Made by a program: the position numbers and the translations under genes. Positions 1-11,880 of a DNA stretch of 64,000 bases are shown here, one piece after another. Below the pieces are notes generated by a model, which was given only the letters and a program-made list of their open reading frames with translations, had not been told where the DNA came from and made no database searches. This DNA is from Chloranthus sessilifolius (taxonomy: Eukaryota > Streptophyta > Magnoliopsida > Chloranthales > Chloranthaceae): positions 75,162,671 to 75,226,670 of the forward strand of contig CM037598.1 of assembly GCA_021018995.1 (NCBI GenBank), written 5' to 3'. Position 1 is the first letter of the stretch, and every line of letters starts with the position of its first letter.

Positions 1-691
1 GTTCAGTGTCATTCATGATTAAATCAATAGTAATATAATACATGCAACTTACCAGTAAATTGAGTGTAAATCATCTGCTTTTAATTAGTTTTCTAGCAAA
101 TGCATAGATTCATCATGCTTTAAATATCATGGAATATATGTGAGTTTTGATTTATATGTTCATTGTGTTGTTCTCTATTGAGCTAGGATGTAGCTCACCC
201 CTTTAGACTATACGTCGCAGGGCCACTGATAGCAGCAAAGGAGGCTTCGGGGGACGTGGATCCGGGTGATTTGGATTACGTACCTGGAGACGAGTTGGAG
301 CCTCCTCCCGAGGACTTCTTCTAGGTGACTCTGTTGTGCACTTTGATAGAGAGTCAGTTTTGTGAACAGATTAGTACGACTTGGTATGTCAAGCCTCTAT
401 TTTTGAAACAATGTAATTAAACTAGATTATTCTTTTGGCGAACCATCTAGGGTGATCTGATATCACCAATGGTTTGGGTCGATTCTCTGTTCATGCAGTG
501 GCATGAAAGTAGAACTTTCTTTTGCATATGTCAGTTGGGCATATTAACTTTTTTCCGCTTTAATGAAATTAATTATTTTATTTGTTAAATTGTGCTTGTT
601 ATACCAATGTTCCGTGCTAAGTTTTGGGGCACGGTCTGGAGGATCATGCTGATGGCACGAGTTTTGGGGTGTCGAAATCTGGGCTGTCACA
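1..691 (+). mobile_element. 3' part of a long LTR (family A), copy 1
   Basis: Matches 8412-9103 in the same orientation over its whole length and 4537-5180 in reverse. It ends in GGGCTGTCACA and is cut by the window edge on the left. Its right end truncates a foldback MITE, whose surviving half starts at 692. Family A is LTR-like (TG...CA ends); no internal coding region is in view, so the superfamily is not known. Confidence 0.7.
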
Positions 692-950
692 TCATGGGTG
701 TACAATCAAACGGCCGGTTTTTTATTTCACGGGCACTCACCCAAAAAAGTGACCTTAAAATCAATTTTGAGCGTGCATATGATGTTAAGGTCACTTTTCC
801 GAGATGTGTGCTAGTGAAATAAAACACCAACCTTCTGATGTTACGCCCATGATCTCAAGATCCATCATGTGAAAGATTGGGAGGATAAATGATCTCCATC
901 ACCTGATTAAATGTAGTCAATGTGTTTCAGCATGGGTGAACTCAAAGATT
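692..950 (+). mobile_element. Foldback MITE family F, truncated copy
   Basis: Its right arm (CCCATGATCTCAAGATCC, GTGAAAGATTGG, TGATCTCCATCACCTGATT) matches the right arms of copies near 25.2 and 56.8 kb. The left arm begins abruptly at the end of LTR copy 1, so the LTR insertion removed or displaced it. No coding capacity. Confidence 0.7.
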
Positions 951-1345
951 CGGTGAGTGGATTTAAAGATACTCTTTTTTATTATTGTTTTACATATTTT
1001 TTTGGCTTTTTTGATTTTATTTTTGGTTTTTTTTTATTTTCTCATCCTACCCTTTCAGTTTTTGGTTAGTGCCACCCAAAATCGAAACCAAACCGAACCA
1101 ATTTCGGTTCAGTTAAGTTTGGTCCGATTCGAAACAATTGATTTTCGGGTCTTTGGGTCTCGGGTTTCAGGTCAACGCTCGCACCTCTATACATGGCATA
1201 ACAATAAAGTTTCATTCAAGGGTGTAAGATCATGTTCAGTGAGAACCCATTATTATACTGCTTATACCAACTAGTACATATGATATGAATGTATTAATCC
1301 CTACTCTCATCTTTTAATTTGTGACCCCAATTCTGCTGTTCATGG
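951..1345. other. Non-coding stretch, nothing recognised
   Basis: T-rich stretch at 960-1060 and a run of CGAACCAAACCGAACC-like sequence at 1080-1150. Short open frames show no family features. Confidence 0.4.
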
Positions 1346-1353
1346 CTCCTACC

Positions 1354-2055
1354 TAGGGCTCTCAATGGGCCGGATTAGGGCCGGGCTGGGGTTCAATCCA
1401 GCCCTAACCTACTCAGGTTGGGTTCCCAAAATTTTTAACTTGACCCTAACTCGGGTTGCGATGTACTCAGCCCAAGCCCGACTCCTATCGAACCGGACTA
1501 GGCTTGGGCATTTTTTCGAGCTTTTTTAGACTATTTTTGTCTAAGAAAATTTGGTTGGGCTATTTTTTTGAGTTAGTTTTCTAATAAAATTTGGTTGGCC
1601 TTGGACTGTTTTTTTCTTCTAGTAAAAATTTGAAGAAGGCTAAAATTTTAATTAAATAATTATATTAACATTATAGAGGCCCAAGTACATGCTTTTATTC
1701 AAATATTTCATTTTACTTTGTTGCACAATGATTATAATGAACAACGGTTGCTTGAAAGGACAACGGTTGCTCAATGATTATAATGGATAACGGTTAATCT
1801 TAGAGCATTTAAATAAATTATATTTAATTAAAATGAACTTTTTTTAATAACTTTAAAATGATAGATATATATATTCGGGCCGGGTGCGAGCCGGGTGTTG
1901 GAACACTCAACCCTAGCCCGACCCAAATTGATCCGGGTTGCAACATGTTTAGTCCGGTTTGGATACCGGGCCGAATTTGCTTGATAGAAAGTATTACTTT
2001 TTCGGGGCCGGGTGCGGGCTAAAATCCGGGCCAGTCCGGCCCATTGAGAGCCCTA
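1354..2055. mobile_element. hAT-type MITE with 8-bp target duplication
   Basis: The terminal inverted repeat TAGGGCTCTCAATGGGCCGG occurs at the left end and in reverse complement at the right end. The element is flanked on both sides by CTCCTACC (1346-1353 and 2056-2063). An 8-bp duplication and TAGGG-type ends indicate hAT. Interior has repeated GGGCCGGG/AGCCCGA motifs and no gene, so it is non-autonomous. The exact ends and duplication suggest a fairly recent insertion. Confidence 0.92.
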
Positions 2056-2466
2056 CTCCTACCTTCTGTGGATTGCTAAAGTGGTGCTTGGATTTAAAAC
2101 CTTGATGCTAAATATTTAAGACTCCTAGTTGTCAACGGCTCGGGTCGACCCATACCCGATATGTAGGGCTTTTCACCCGATACCCGATTTTTTAATATAT
2201 AAATTCATATATTTATATTTATATGGCAAATGAGGCAATGGGAAATTTGAACCCACGCGGGACGGCGAGTTCAAATCCCATATCATATGCCACATGATAT
2301 GTGATCTATATGACTAGATGACGTGCACGACTTCCAATGCATTGAAGTTTGTGCACATCATCTAGTCACACAATTATGTGAATTGGTTTATGGCACATGA
2401 TGGGTGGACACCCATTGTAGACTAACACGCACACACATGCTCTCTCTCTCTATATATATATATATG

Positions 2467-2504
<38 letters not shown>

Positions 2505-2868
2505 AGTCGGGGATTATGCATTCGGGTGTTGAGAAATCTCTACATCCACTTTCAGTTACCATCATGTGGCGTCTATCGCTAGGATCAGGTTCCATGGACA
2601 CTTAGGCGAGGTCGATTATATCTTATTTAAAAAAAAAAATTATTTTTTGACTTTTCCACCGTTAAAAATATGGTTAAAGTTCGAGAAAATCAATGCACTA
2701 AAGTTTTGGGGCGTTGCCTTATTTTTGACCCATTAAATGGAGGGCAAAAAAGTTAATTTTTTAAATTTATTTTAAAATCACATGTCACATGACTGATAAA
2801 TCCAAAACGGGAGTTGTTTTGGGTTGATCATGCCACGTGACATGTGAAATGCGACCGGCGCCTATGCG

Positions 2869-2870
<2 letters not shown>
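2505..2870. mobile_element. MITE between microsatellites
   Basis: Lies between a (TA)n(GA)n tract (2444-2503) and an (AT)n tract (2872-2926). Its left end (GGGATTATGCATTCGGGTGT, then GAGAAATCTCTACATCC) resembles the ends of the elements at 2927 and 11881. It contains ATGTCACATG and CCACGTGACATGTG motifs common in plant MITEs. Non-coding; the right end is uncertain. Confidence 0.55.

Positions 2871-2871
<1 letters not shown>

Positions 2872-2926
<55 letters not shown>
2872..2926. repeat. (AT)n microsatellite
   Basis: Uninterrupted AT dinucleotides, forming the left flank of the foldback element at 2927-3856. A matching tract follows at 3857-3918. Confidence 0.95.
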
Positions 2927-2929
<3 letters not shown>

Positions 2930-3853
2930 GGTCAGGGATATGTGCCCGGGTGTAGAGATATCTCTATGCCAATTGATATGGGAGTGATACTCGCACTCTT
3001 TTTGTGAAGTAATGGGTGGCATGAGACTTACTTTAATAACTAGGGTTACACTTTTAAAATATTTTAAAACGTAAATACCCTTCGAGTCGTCATTCTTAAC
3101 TTTTTTAAAGTTATTTTTTTTTCTCTTTCTTTTTTTCATTTTTTCAAGAAAGCGTCAGATTTACTTTTTCAGGAATATTTTACTCAAAAAATGTGGCCGC
3201 CCGATAGCGAAGCGTTACCACATCGGCATCGAAGCGTCGGCACCCCGAAAACGAGGTGCCGACACCCCGATAGTGAGGCGCTGACACCTCGACGCTAGGG
3301 TGTCAGCGCCTCGTTTTAGGGGGTTCTGACCCTTCTATATCGAGGTGTCGGCGCTTCGCAAATTTTATTTTATTATATTTAAAATTTTATCGAAGCGCTG
3401 ACACCTCGATTTAGAGGTTTCGGCGCCTTAAAACGAGGCGTCAACACCCTTTTTTTTTAGCAAAGCGCCGACACCTTAATATAGAGGCGTCGACACCCTA
3501 ACGCTGAGGTGTCAGTGCCTCTCTATCAGAGTGTCGGCGTTTCGGTAGCTGCCAAGGTATTAGCCCTTTGCTACCGGGCACTCACATTTTTTGAGTAAAA
3601 TATACCTAAAAAAATAAGTCTGACACTTTTTTAGAAAAATGAATAGAAGAGAGAAAAAAGAAATTTTAAAAATACTTCTAAAAAAGTCAAGAATGACACC
3701 TAAAAAGGAATATAACTTAAAAAATATTTTTAAAGTTTAACCCTAGTTAGTAAAGTGTTCCTCATGCCACCCATCACTTCACAAAAATTACGCTATGTGT
3801 CATGCCTATATCAATTGGCATAGAGATATCTCTACGCCCGGACACATTTTCTC

Positions 3854-3856
<3 letters not shown>
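2927..3856. mobile_element. Foldback (MULE-related) non-autonomous element in an (AT)n tract
   Basis: Two inverted arms of roughly 270 bp (2927-3190 and 3580-3856) share GTAGAGATATCTCTA, CCAATTGATAT, ATGGGTGGCATGAG and TTTTTTGAGTAAAAT. The centre (3190-3550) is a string of short inverted motifs such as GCGAAGCGT, GAGGTGCCGACACC and GCGCTGACACCTCG. Both flanks are (AT)n. The ends match both ends of the 8.9-kb Mutator-like element at 11.88-20.81 kb (GTGYCCGGGYGTAGAGATAT-type), and the centre resembles that element's GAAGCG arrays. I infer a deletion-type or MITE relative mobilised by the same transposase. Confidence 0.8.

Positions 3857-3918
<62 letters not shown>
3857..3918. repeat. (AT)n microsatellite
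   Basis: Right flank of the foldback element; ends 35 bp before the solo LTR that starts at 3954. Confidence 0.95.
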
Positions 3919-3920
<2 letters not shown>

Positions 3921-4536
3921 CAATCAAATTTTGATGAATGGTGAAACTAAAAATGTAATATCCCTAAAATTTGAGCGTTAAATAGTGACCTCAGGATTCG
4001 TGCCCGACTAGTCGTAGGTTTGACCAAGTGATGGTCAAACAGTGGACTCATGAAATAATGCACTAATGTGAGATTAGTGTGACCTAAGTGTAGAGTATGA
4101 TGTTAGTTTAGAGCCACATACACCTATCTCTGGTATATGCACTTAACACCAAAATAGGAGAGAGGATATAAGGGTTTAATAACCCTAAAATCCTTTTTGT
4201 TTGGTTGTTGAAGAGAGAGTTAAAAAGAGAGAGAGAGGGAGTAAAGAGGAGCTATTGAGCCAATAGTTAATGCAAATCAAGAGGGGGGTCAAGCATTGAT
4301 TGTCAGATTCGACGTATGAAAGATCGTTGGAGCCAAAGCTGAAACCCTAGCCATCAAACCCAACGAATCAATCCTTTAAGGGATTTATTGAGGTGAGTTT
4401 TGTTAAATTTCAATGCCTAAAGATTTGATGAAGTTAATGCAGTCAAACATGGTTTAAATGATAGATTAAAGACTTAGAAAAGGAAGAAAATAGAAAGGAA
4501 ATGGATTTGGGAAGAACAGCCCGAAAAGGGGCTGAG

Positions 4537-7146
4537 TGTGACAGCCCGGATTTCGGCACCCCGAAACCCGCGCCATCAGCACGATCATCTTGACCGTGCC
4601 CATCAACTATGCACGGAACACTGGTATATCAAGCATAAAATAAATAAGAACACTTGCGGAATTTAAATCTACATAGAAGTACTTCTCAAAAGACAGTTCT
4701 ACCCTCATGCCTCTGCATGAAGGGAGAACCGATCCGAACCATCGATGATAACCATCATCATGGATGGTTCGCCAAAAAGAATACTCTGATATCCATATAC
4801 ACAAGGTTTGGTCAAAAACCAGGCTTGACATACCAAGCCGTACAATCTCCAACTAAAACTCCTCAAAATGCATGAGAGTCCTCTAGAAGAAGTCCTCCGG
4901 AGGTGGCTCTAACTCCTTCTTAGCCGCAAGGTCCGACTCACCGGGTCGGCGTCTCCTCGAAGCCTCGGCAAATGCTAGTAGTGGACTGCGGACGTATAGT
5001 CTATAGGGTGAGCTACATCCTAGCTCAATAGGAACAGAACACAATTGAACATATAAAATATAACTCACATGTATTCTATGATATGCATACATGATGTGTC
5101 TATGCATTTATTGATGAAAAAGCTAAAAACGCTTCAATTATCGTAGATTTCTCATGTCTTTTAGTTAATCATGAATGACGCCGAGAAGGCCTAAAGCAAA
5201 ACTTAAACTTCAACTTAAATAATCCCGAGCAATATAGCATCGAGCCCACGAGATACCCTTCATCGTCATCTATATAGATAGCTTTTAAATGTATTCCCAG
5301 GAATACTAATAGTACCCAAGCCCCTTTCCCCAGGGATTGGTGGCGGGTTTCACATCTCATCAACACCCACAGGGGTGCTACTCAGACGGATAAGCCTCCG
5401 TACTGGCCTACGGATTAGCCGCCGTATCGGTCACGGATATCCTGCCGCGTCAGTCGTGGTTATCCCGCCACGTCGGTGGGGTAACCTATCAAACCTCAAA
5501 TAACAAAAATATCGGTGCCTTACATATAGTTATTCACCGTAATTGTGCTATCTTATATCGCTTAGGCCTCATCAAGCATGATTCAATCATGGATACATCC
5601 ACAGGATGTATCCATTCACTTCATCACACCTGATGCCTTTACTTCTTCACTTCATCATCCCCTGGGGATGGTCCATTTAAGTTCTCTTATGAATGTCACA
5701 CACACACACTTTTCATAATCATTGAGTAGTAAAACATTTGAATTGAATTGATATCACTACATACATGCTCTTGTAAAATAAAGTACATGTTCAGGGTGTT
5801 CCCTACCTCAAGTCTTTAGCTGATCAATGCATCAAGGTCCCGCGTGGCTCCTTGTGCACTCGTTCTCACGTACCACCTATGGTACCATATAACATGTGAA
5901 ACACATCACAAAGGATGCCATAGAGAAGGTATAAGATCCCCCAAGAATCTTAAAGTCAAACCAAAAGACAACATAGTTTACTACAGGCGAATAATCGAAC
6001 ACGAAAAGCGATTAATCGAATCTGATTAGATTAATCGATTTCCAAAATCGATTAATCGAAAGTCAATATCGATTAATCGAAGCAATTTCGATTAATCGAA
6101 ATTCTCCTTTTCGCAAAGTCCATTCTCAGTTCGAACAGTCGAATTGTCATTCGATTAATCGAATCCAATTTCGATTAATCGAAATTCTTCTTTTCGCAAA
6201 GTAAATTCACTGTTCGAACAGTCGAGTTTTCATTCGATTAATCGAATCCAATTTCGATTAATCGAAATCCTTCTTTCGCAGCGTACTTAGTTCAATAGTC
6301 GAAGTTTCATAAGTTGATTAATCGATTCCAAATCGACATCGAAACTAAATCGATTAATCGAAATCCCATTTCGATTAGTCGATTTTTCCTTAAGTTATTT
6401 CCTCCAACCCCTGGGGTCCACTGGAGGTTCTCAGTCGATTAATCGATTCCCAAATCGATTAATCGAAATCCAAAGTCGATTAATCGAATCCAAATTGATT
6501 AGTCGAAATCGGGTCCTCCGACTCTTCAACTTCCTCGCCAATTTCGACATCAAACCCAATTTCGATTAATCGAAATTGTCGATCCTTACTTCCCTTCATC
6601 TTTTTCCATACTTTTCTTCTATCTTTCTAAGCCATTATCCCATGATTTAACCCACATTTCTTCGCAACTTAACCCCTATAATCTATGCATCTTACTTACA
6701 AAAAAAATTTACCTTGGATAGATCTCAAGTTGATTTCTATCAATAGTCGGAAGGCTAGGGTTTCTAGCTTTGGTTCTAACGGATCCCTTGCGTCGAATCC
6801 GGCCTCTTTAATGCTTGACTCCCTCTTCCAAACGGTTGCAATAACTCCTCTCTTACTCCTCTCTCTTTCTCTCTCTTCTTTACTTCTCTCAACCACCAAA
6901 ACATGAAAGTTAGGGTTTTCAACCCTTTTTAACTTATCTCTTTTTCTCGGCGTGGAGCACATACACATTCATCAGTGTATGTAACTCTACAACTCCTCTA
7001 TCTCTCCACTCTTCTACACTGGTTCACACATCACATCTGCTCATCTCACCTTAAGTTCATCAATGAACTATCTCATGGTCAAACCTAAGACCAATCGGGC
7101 ACGGATCCCGAGGTCATAGTTCAATGTGATTTTTCGGGCTATTACA
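4537..7146 (-). mobile_element. Solo LTR, family A, nested in a family A copy
   Basis: A 2610-bp unit in reverse orientation: on the minus strand it begins TGTAATAGCCCG and ends GGGCTGTCACA. It is flanked by a 5-bp duplication CTGAG (4532-4536 and 7147-7151), the length typical of LTR element integration. It contains about 600 bp rich in TCGATTAATCGA palindromes (5980-6580). It makes a head-to-head inverted pair with the host LTR. No coding region. Confidence 0.88.
5980..6580. repeat. Array of TCGATTAATCGA palindromes in LTR family A (left)
   Basis: A 12-bp palindrome (variants CGATTAATCGA, CGATTAGTCGA) recurs at irregular spacing of about 15-40 bp. A matching array lies at 7150-7575 in the other copy. 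Spacing is too irregular for a simple satellite. Confidence 0.9.
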
Positions 7147-7149
7147 CTG

Positions 7150-7575
7150 AGTCTGGCCAAATCGATTAATCGATTTTGAGGATCGATTAATCGATTTTGG
7201 TCTAGAAGTTGAAAAAGTAGAAATGCCCGATTTCGATTAATCGATCTGAAAATCGATTAATCGAATTTGAAATTTGATTAATCGATTTGGAAATTGACTA
7301 ATCGACTGGGTACCTCCAGTGGCTGGAGAGAAAGGACTTGGGAAAATCGACTAATCGACTTGGAAAATTGATTAATAGATTTTGGATTTCGATTAATTGA
7401 TTTGGGATCGACTAATCGATCTCGGACTTTCGACTACTCGATTTGAGAATCGACTTTACCATTTTGAGGATTTCGATTAATCGATTTGGGATCGATTATT
7501 CGATTTTGGATTTCGATTAATCGATTTTGGGAATCGATTAATCGATTTAGGGTTCGATTAATCAATTTTGACAGT
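7150..7575. repeat. Array of TCGATTAATCGA palindromes in LTR family A (right)
   Basis: Same palindromic motif as 5980-6580, in the interrupted solo LTR. Several copies have drifted at single positions. Confidence 0.9.
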
Positions 7576-9169
7576 TTCACTTGACTTTCTAGTTTGACCT
7601 TAAGGTTCATGGAGGTCTGGGACCTTCTCTATTGCATAGTTAGTGATGTGTTGCATGTGTTATGATGTACCATAGGTGGTACGTGTAAAAGCAAGCATAA
7701 GGAGCCGCGTGAGACCTTGATGCTTGGACCTTCTGAGACCTGAGGTAGGGAATACCTTGAACATGTACTTTAATTGCAAGAGCATGTATGTACTGATATA
7801 GAGATCAAATTAAAAATATTTTAATTGTGTAAATCTTTGTAAAAATGGGTGTGTGTGTGATACCAAGAAAGTGATAAAGGCATTAGTGTGATGCGAATAA
7901 CTTAGACCAAGTAAGTTAATGAAAATGAGGCATCCCCAGAGGATGAGAAAGAGATAAAGGCATCACTGTGATACGAGTAATTTAGACATCCCAGGGATGT
8001 AAGTAAGATTGAATAACTACTGTTAATGCCTAATTGATATAAGATAGTACATTTACACGGTGAACAACTATATGTAAAGCACATGTTATTTTTGTTATTT
8101 AAGGTTTGATTAGGATACCCGATTGACGTGGTGGGATACCCACGACTGACTCGACAGGATATCCGTGACCGATACGGCAGCCAATCCGTACACCGGTACG
8201 GAGGTTTATCTGTACACAGTAAGCACATCTCAGGGATGTTGAGATGAGATTTAACCCCGTCGCCTATTGAGAAAGGGGCTTGGATCGTATTCTCAAGGAA
8301 TACATATAACTACTGTCTATTTAGACGATGATGGAGGGTAACTCATCGAGGCTCGATGCTATATTGCTCGGGGATTACTTAAGTTGTAGATTTAAGTTTT
8401 GCTTTAGGCCTGTTCAGTGTCATTCATGATAAATTAACAGTAAAGTGAAACATGCAACCTACCAGTAAATTTGAATGCAAATTGTCATCTTTTAAATTGT
8501 TTTTCCAATAAGTGTATAGATACATCATGCCTAGAATATTATGAAATATATGTGAGATTTTGATTTATATGTTCATTATATTGTTCCCTATTGAGCTAGG
8601 ATGTAGCTCACCCTTTAGACTATACGTCGCAGGTCCATTATTAGTAGCGACCGAGGCTTCGGGAGACGTGGATCCGGATGACTCGGATTACGTGCCTGGG
8701 GACGAGTTGAAGCCCCCTCCTGAGGACTTCTTCTAGGAGACTCTGCTGTGTACTTTGATAGAGAGTCAGTTTTGAGAGCAGATTGTACGGCTTGGTATGT
8801 CAAGCTTTTATTTTGATAAACCATGTAATTAGATAGATATAATTCTTTTGGGCGAACCATCTGGGGTGACCTGTTTATCACCAATGGTTCGAATCGATTC
8901 TCTATTCATGCAGTGGTATGAAAGTAGAACTGTCTTTTGTATGTGCCAGATGGGCATATTGATTGTTTTGCTTTATGCAGTTAATTGCTTTACCTTTTTA
9001 ATATTACTTGTTATACCAATGTTTTATACATATTCATGGGGCACGGTCTGGAGGATAGTGCTGATGGCACGAGTTTCTAGGTGTCGAAATCCAGGCTATC
9101 ACAAAAATTGGATTCTCTCTGCTTATCTATAAAAAAAAAAAAAGGGACCCTTTGATCCTTTCGTCACTA

Positions 9170-9390
9170 TTGATTGCAAGGATCCAAATTTCGACCGAAA
9201 TTATCGGTTTCGATCCCCACTGAAACAATAATTTGGGACCGAAATTTCGGTCATCAAATGAATGGAATTGAATTTATTGGCCAAAATTTCAGTTGAAATT
9301 CAAATTTTCGATCGAAATTTTGGTCCAAAATTTCGCTTTCGGTCTTCTCTAAAACCGAAACGAAAACTGAAATTTTGATCATTGATTGAT
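9170..9390. repeat. CCGAAATTTCGG-rich segment, probable MITE
   Basis: Repeated ACCGAAATT, GACCGAAATTTCGGTC, CAAAATTTC and CGATCGAAATTTTGG motifs over about 220 bp. Such subterminal repeat clusters are typical of non-autonomous DNA transposons, but no terminal repeats or target duplication could be fixed. Confidence 0.4.
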
Positions 9391-9574
9391 TGCGTACCAT
9401 TGTGGTAATATAAATTTATTTTTTTTATTAATTTTCAAATTCCAGGAGGGGATGGATGAACTCTAAAAAGGAGAATTAATTGATGCTACAAAAGAAGTGA
9501 GGTGCCACGTGACACCCGTATGGGCACCCGTAGAAATGTTTAGCTAAGGAAGGGTATCTTTTTTCAGTATTTAA

Positions 9575-10105
9575 ATAGTGATCTATATTAGGGCTCTGGA
9601 TAGGGGTTGGCAGTTTTTTTAGCCCGGCACTATTTAAATAGTGATCTATATTAGGGCTCTTAATAAGGGTTAGCAGTTTTGTTTAGCCCGGCCCTAACAC
9701 TGGGCCTAGGAGAACTTCCCCCAAGCCCGAGCCAGGTTACGGGCTTGTTTTTTTAGATAATTTTTTTTTAAAACCAACACCTAAGTTTTCTATAGTAAGC
9801 TTAGTAGAATTAGTGACATTTTACTAAAATACCCCAAGATTAAACCGTTCAATTCTTTAATCTTAGGGCTTTTTAGTAAAGTGCCCTTCAATGCTTTAAA
9901 CGGACGGTTCAATGGTCTACATTATATCTCCTGCTTATAGAAAAATCAGGCCGGGTGTTGGGGTACCTAGTCCAAGCCCAGTCCGATTTAACTTGGGTTG
10001 GATCATGCTTAGCCCGGGCCGGGCTTATACACCCAAAAAGCTTATTATTGTTAGGCCAGGTTTGGGCTAAAATTTGTGCCAACTCAATCCATTGAGTGCC
10101 CTATT
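9575..10105. mobile_element. Degraded hAT-type MITE (TAGGGCTCT family)
   Basis: Contains TAGGGCTCT at 9592 and 9653, AGCCCGGCCCTAAC, and CCATTGAGTGCCCTA at the right end, all as in the intact copy at 1354-2055. A 60-70 bp left-end segment is tandemly repeated (ATTTAAATAGTGATCTATAT appears twice). No clean target duplication. Confidence 0.6.
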
Positions 10106-10874
10106 CTACTATATATACAAAAAAAAATACTTATTTTGTCAATTTGGAGTTTTCATAATTGTATGATTAAAATAGGGAATTAGGGAGCCATTAATTGCAC
10201 AGGGGAAGTTAGCCTTTTACCAAATTTAAAGAAATATTTGATAATTTAGAGACATATGACATGTGTAAATGTAATTTAGGCCGTCTGATTTGAAGTTTAT
10301 GATCTATAGATCTCCAGTGCATAAGATTGGAGCAGAACACGAAACTTATCATAAGATCTATTATGGTCAACTATTGAATCAGATAATAGTCTTTGACTAT
10401 ATTTAATCTCATGATGAAAATTATATTTCATGCTAATCTCTTATAATTAATATCTTTAAATTTTGACCTTTAAATCAAATATGGTATTTTTATACAGCAG
10501 GGGGCAACTTTTTGAGTCAAGTAAAAAGCCAACTTTTCAAGTGCAAGTAATGAATCCCTTACTCAAATTACATCCAAACAAACCATAATTAAATAATCTT
10601 GACTAATGACTATTTAGGAATCTCAAGTGGAAAGCATCAAAAGACTGTCATGCATATAGTATTTAACATTTAATGTTTGTATGTACATAGAAATCTAATG
10701 GTGTTGATAAGTAGATCCCCATAAGTTGTAATTGTTAAAAAGACTATACAATAGTCTTACCACATGCTTCCCACTTCATAACAACAAGGATTTCACGTGC
10801 TACCATGACATGTGTCATATTTTTTAAGAAAATCTATAAATTTAACAAGGTGACGTATTCTAAAGAAATGGATA
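10106..10874. other. AT-rich non-coding stretch
   Basis: No gene or element boundary recognised. GACATATGACATGTG at 10250 resembles MITE interiors elsewhere in the window. Confidence 0.4.
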
Positions 10875-10875
10875 G

Positions 10876-11239
10876 GGCTGTCAATGGGTCAAATTGATTC
10901 GGTGATCGATTCGTTGACCGGATCGGGCACATAAATTTGACCGTCAAATTGAATTGTTGACCGGATCAGGCACATAAACTTGACCGTCGAATTGGATTGG
11001 GCATGGAGAATCTGACTCGACACCTTTAGGGATGGTCAGGCAAAAATCAGATAAGACTGATATTTTAGAAAAATTATAAACTTCAGACATTAAATCTGAA
11101 ATAGATATCAGACACAGGCACAAGGGTAAATTGGTAATTTCACCTTCCAAGCTAATGTCTGGGATTAATCGGCCGGGCATATACTTTACTTGCCGGGCAG
11201 CAAAAATTATGGCCCGACCTGACCCATTGAAAGCCTTAG
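10876..11239. mobile_element. hAT-type MITE, TAGGGCTGTCAATGGG family
   Basis: Starts TAGGGCTGTCAATGGGTC and ends GACCCATTGAAAGCCTTA, imperfect inverted repeats of the same type as 1354-2055. The interior has short repeats (TTGACCGTC, GACCGGATCRGGCACATAAA). Non-coding. Confidence 0.65.
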
Positions 11240-11812
11240 AAGGTTGGTGCAGGACTTTCCAGCCCAAATCTTGGTATGGGGTATCCTATCCCTATCCATT
11301 GATTATATAGGCAAGAGCAAGAAAATATGTCTTTTGTATATATATATATATATTTTATCAAAGGGAAGAGCAAGACAACATTTTGGAGCCACTGGAAATC
11401 AAGAGATTCATCCTAAGATTGCATCAAAATACATAACATTTAAATTTATAATTTTAATTGGATGACTAAATGCAATGTACCTCATTTTTACTACATTTTT
11501 AAATGTTAAAAAGGTAAGTCTATGCATTTGTATAGTTTTTGATATGGCGACACGACTATTTATTTATAGACTACTTACTACACCATGTCTTGCCCACCCC
11601 ACCATTCTGAGTTAGACAACTACTTTGAATACAAACGAAAACTGCGGGGCCAGCAGCACTGCACTTAACGTGTTGCCCGCATGTGCATTGCTGGCATCTC
11701 GATGGTATGTCTGTCAATGTGATGGGGGCAGGGTCGGATCATGCCAGACCCTAACTCATCCCAACATGTACTCAACTCTAGCCCGACTATAGGCCGGGCA
11801 GGGTAGCGGGCC

Positions 11813-11819
<7 letters not shown>

Positions 11820-11880
<61 letters not shown>
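11820..11880. repeat. (CT)n(AT)n compound microsatellite
   Basis: CT tract followed by AT tract, left flank of the large Mutator-like element. A compound tract of the same order flanks its right end (20807-20901). Confidence 0.95.

Larger units (their letters stand above)
3954..9103 (+). mobile_element. Solo LTR, family A, split by a second solo LTR
   Basis: Consists of 3954-4536 and 7147-9103 (about 2.54 kb net); the middle is a second copy in the opposite orientation. It begins TGTAATATCCC and ends GGGCTATCACA. The last 690 bp match 1-691. No internal region or partner LTR is present, so it is a solo LTR of an LTR retroelement with unusually long LTRs; superfamily unknown. Flanks are A-rich (AAAAA / AAAAT), so the target duplication cannot be confirmed. 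Confidence 0.75.

Noticed and set aside
592-822. Open frame across 592-822
   Set aside because: It crosses the boundary between the LTR end (691) and a MITE; not a gene.
3190-3550. Possible CRISPR-like array in the foldback centre
   Set aside because: Motifs are short, inverted and irregular, with no constant repeat-spacer structure, in plant DNA.
5980-7575. Centromere or telomere-type satellite
   Set aside because: TCGATTAATCGA motifs have irregular spacing and are confined to LTR family A copies.
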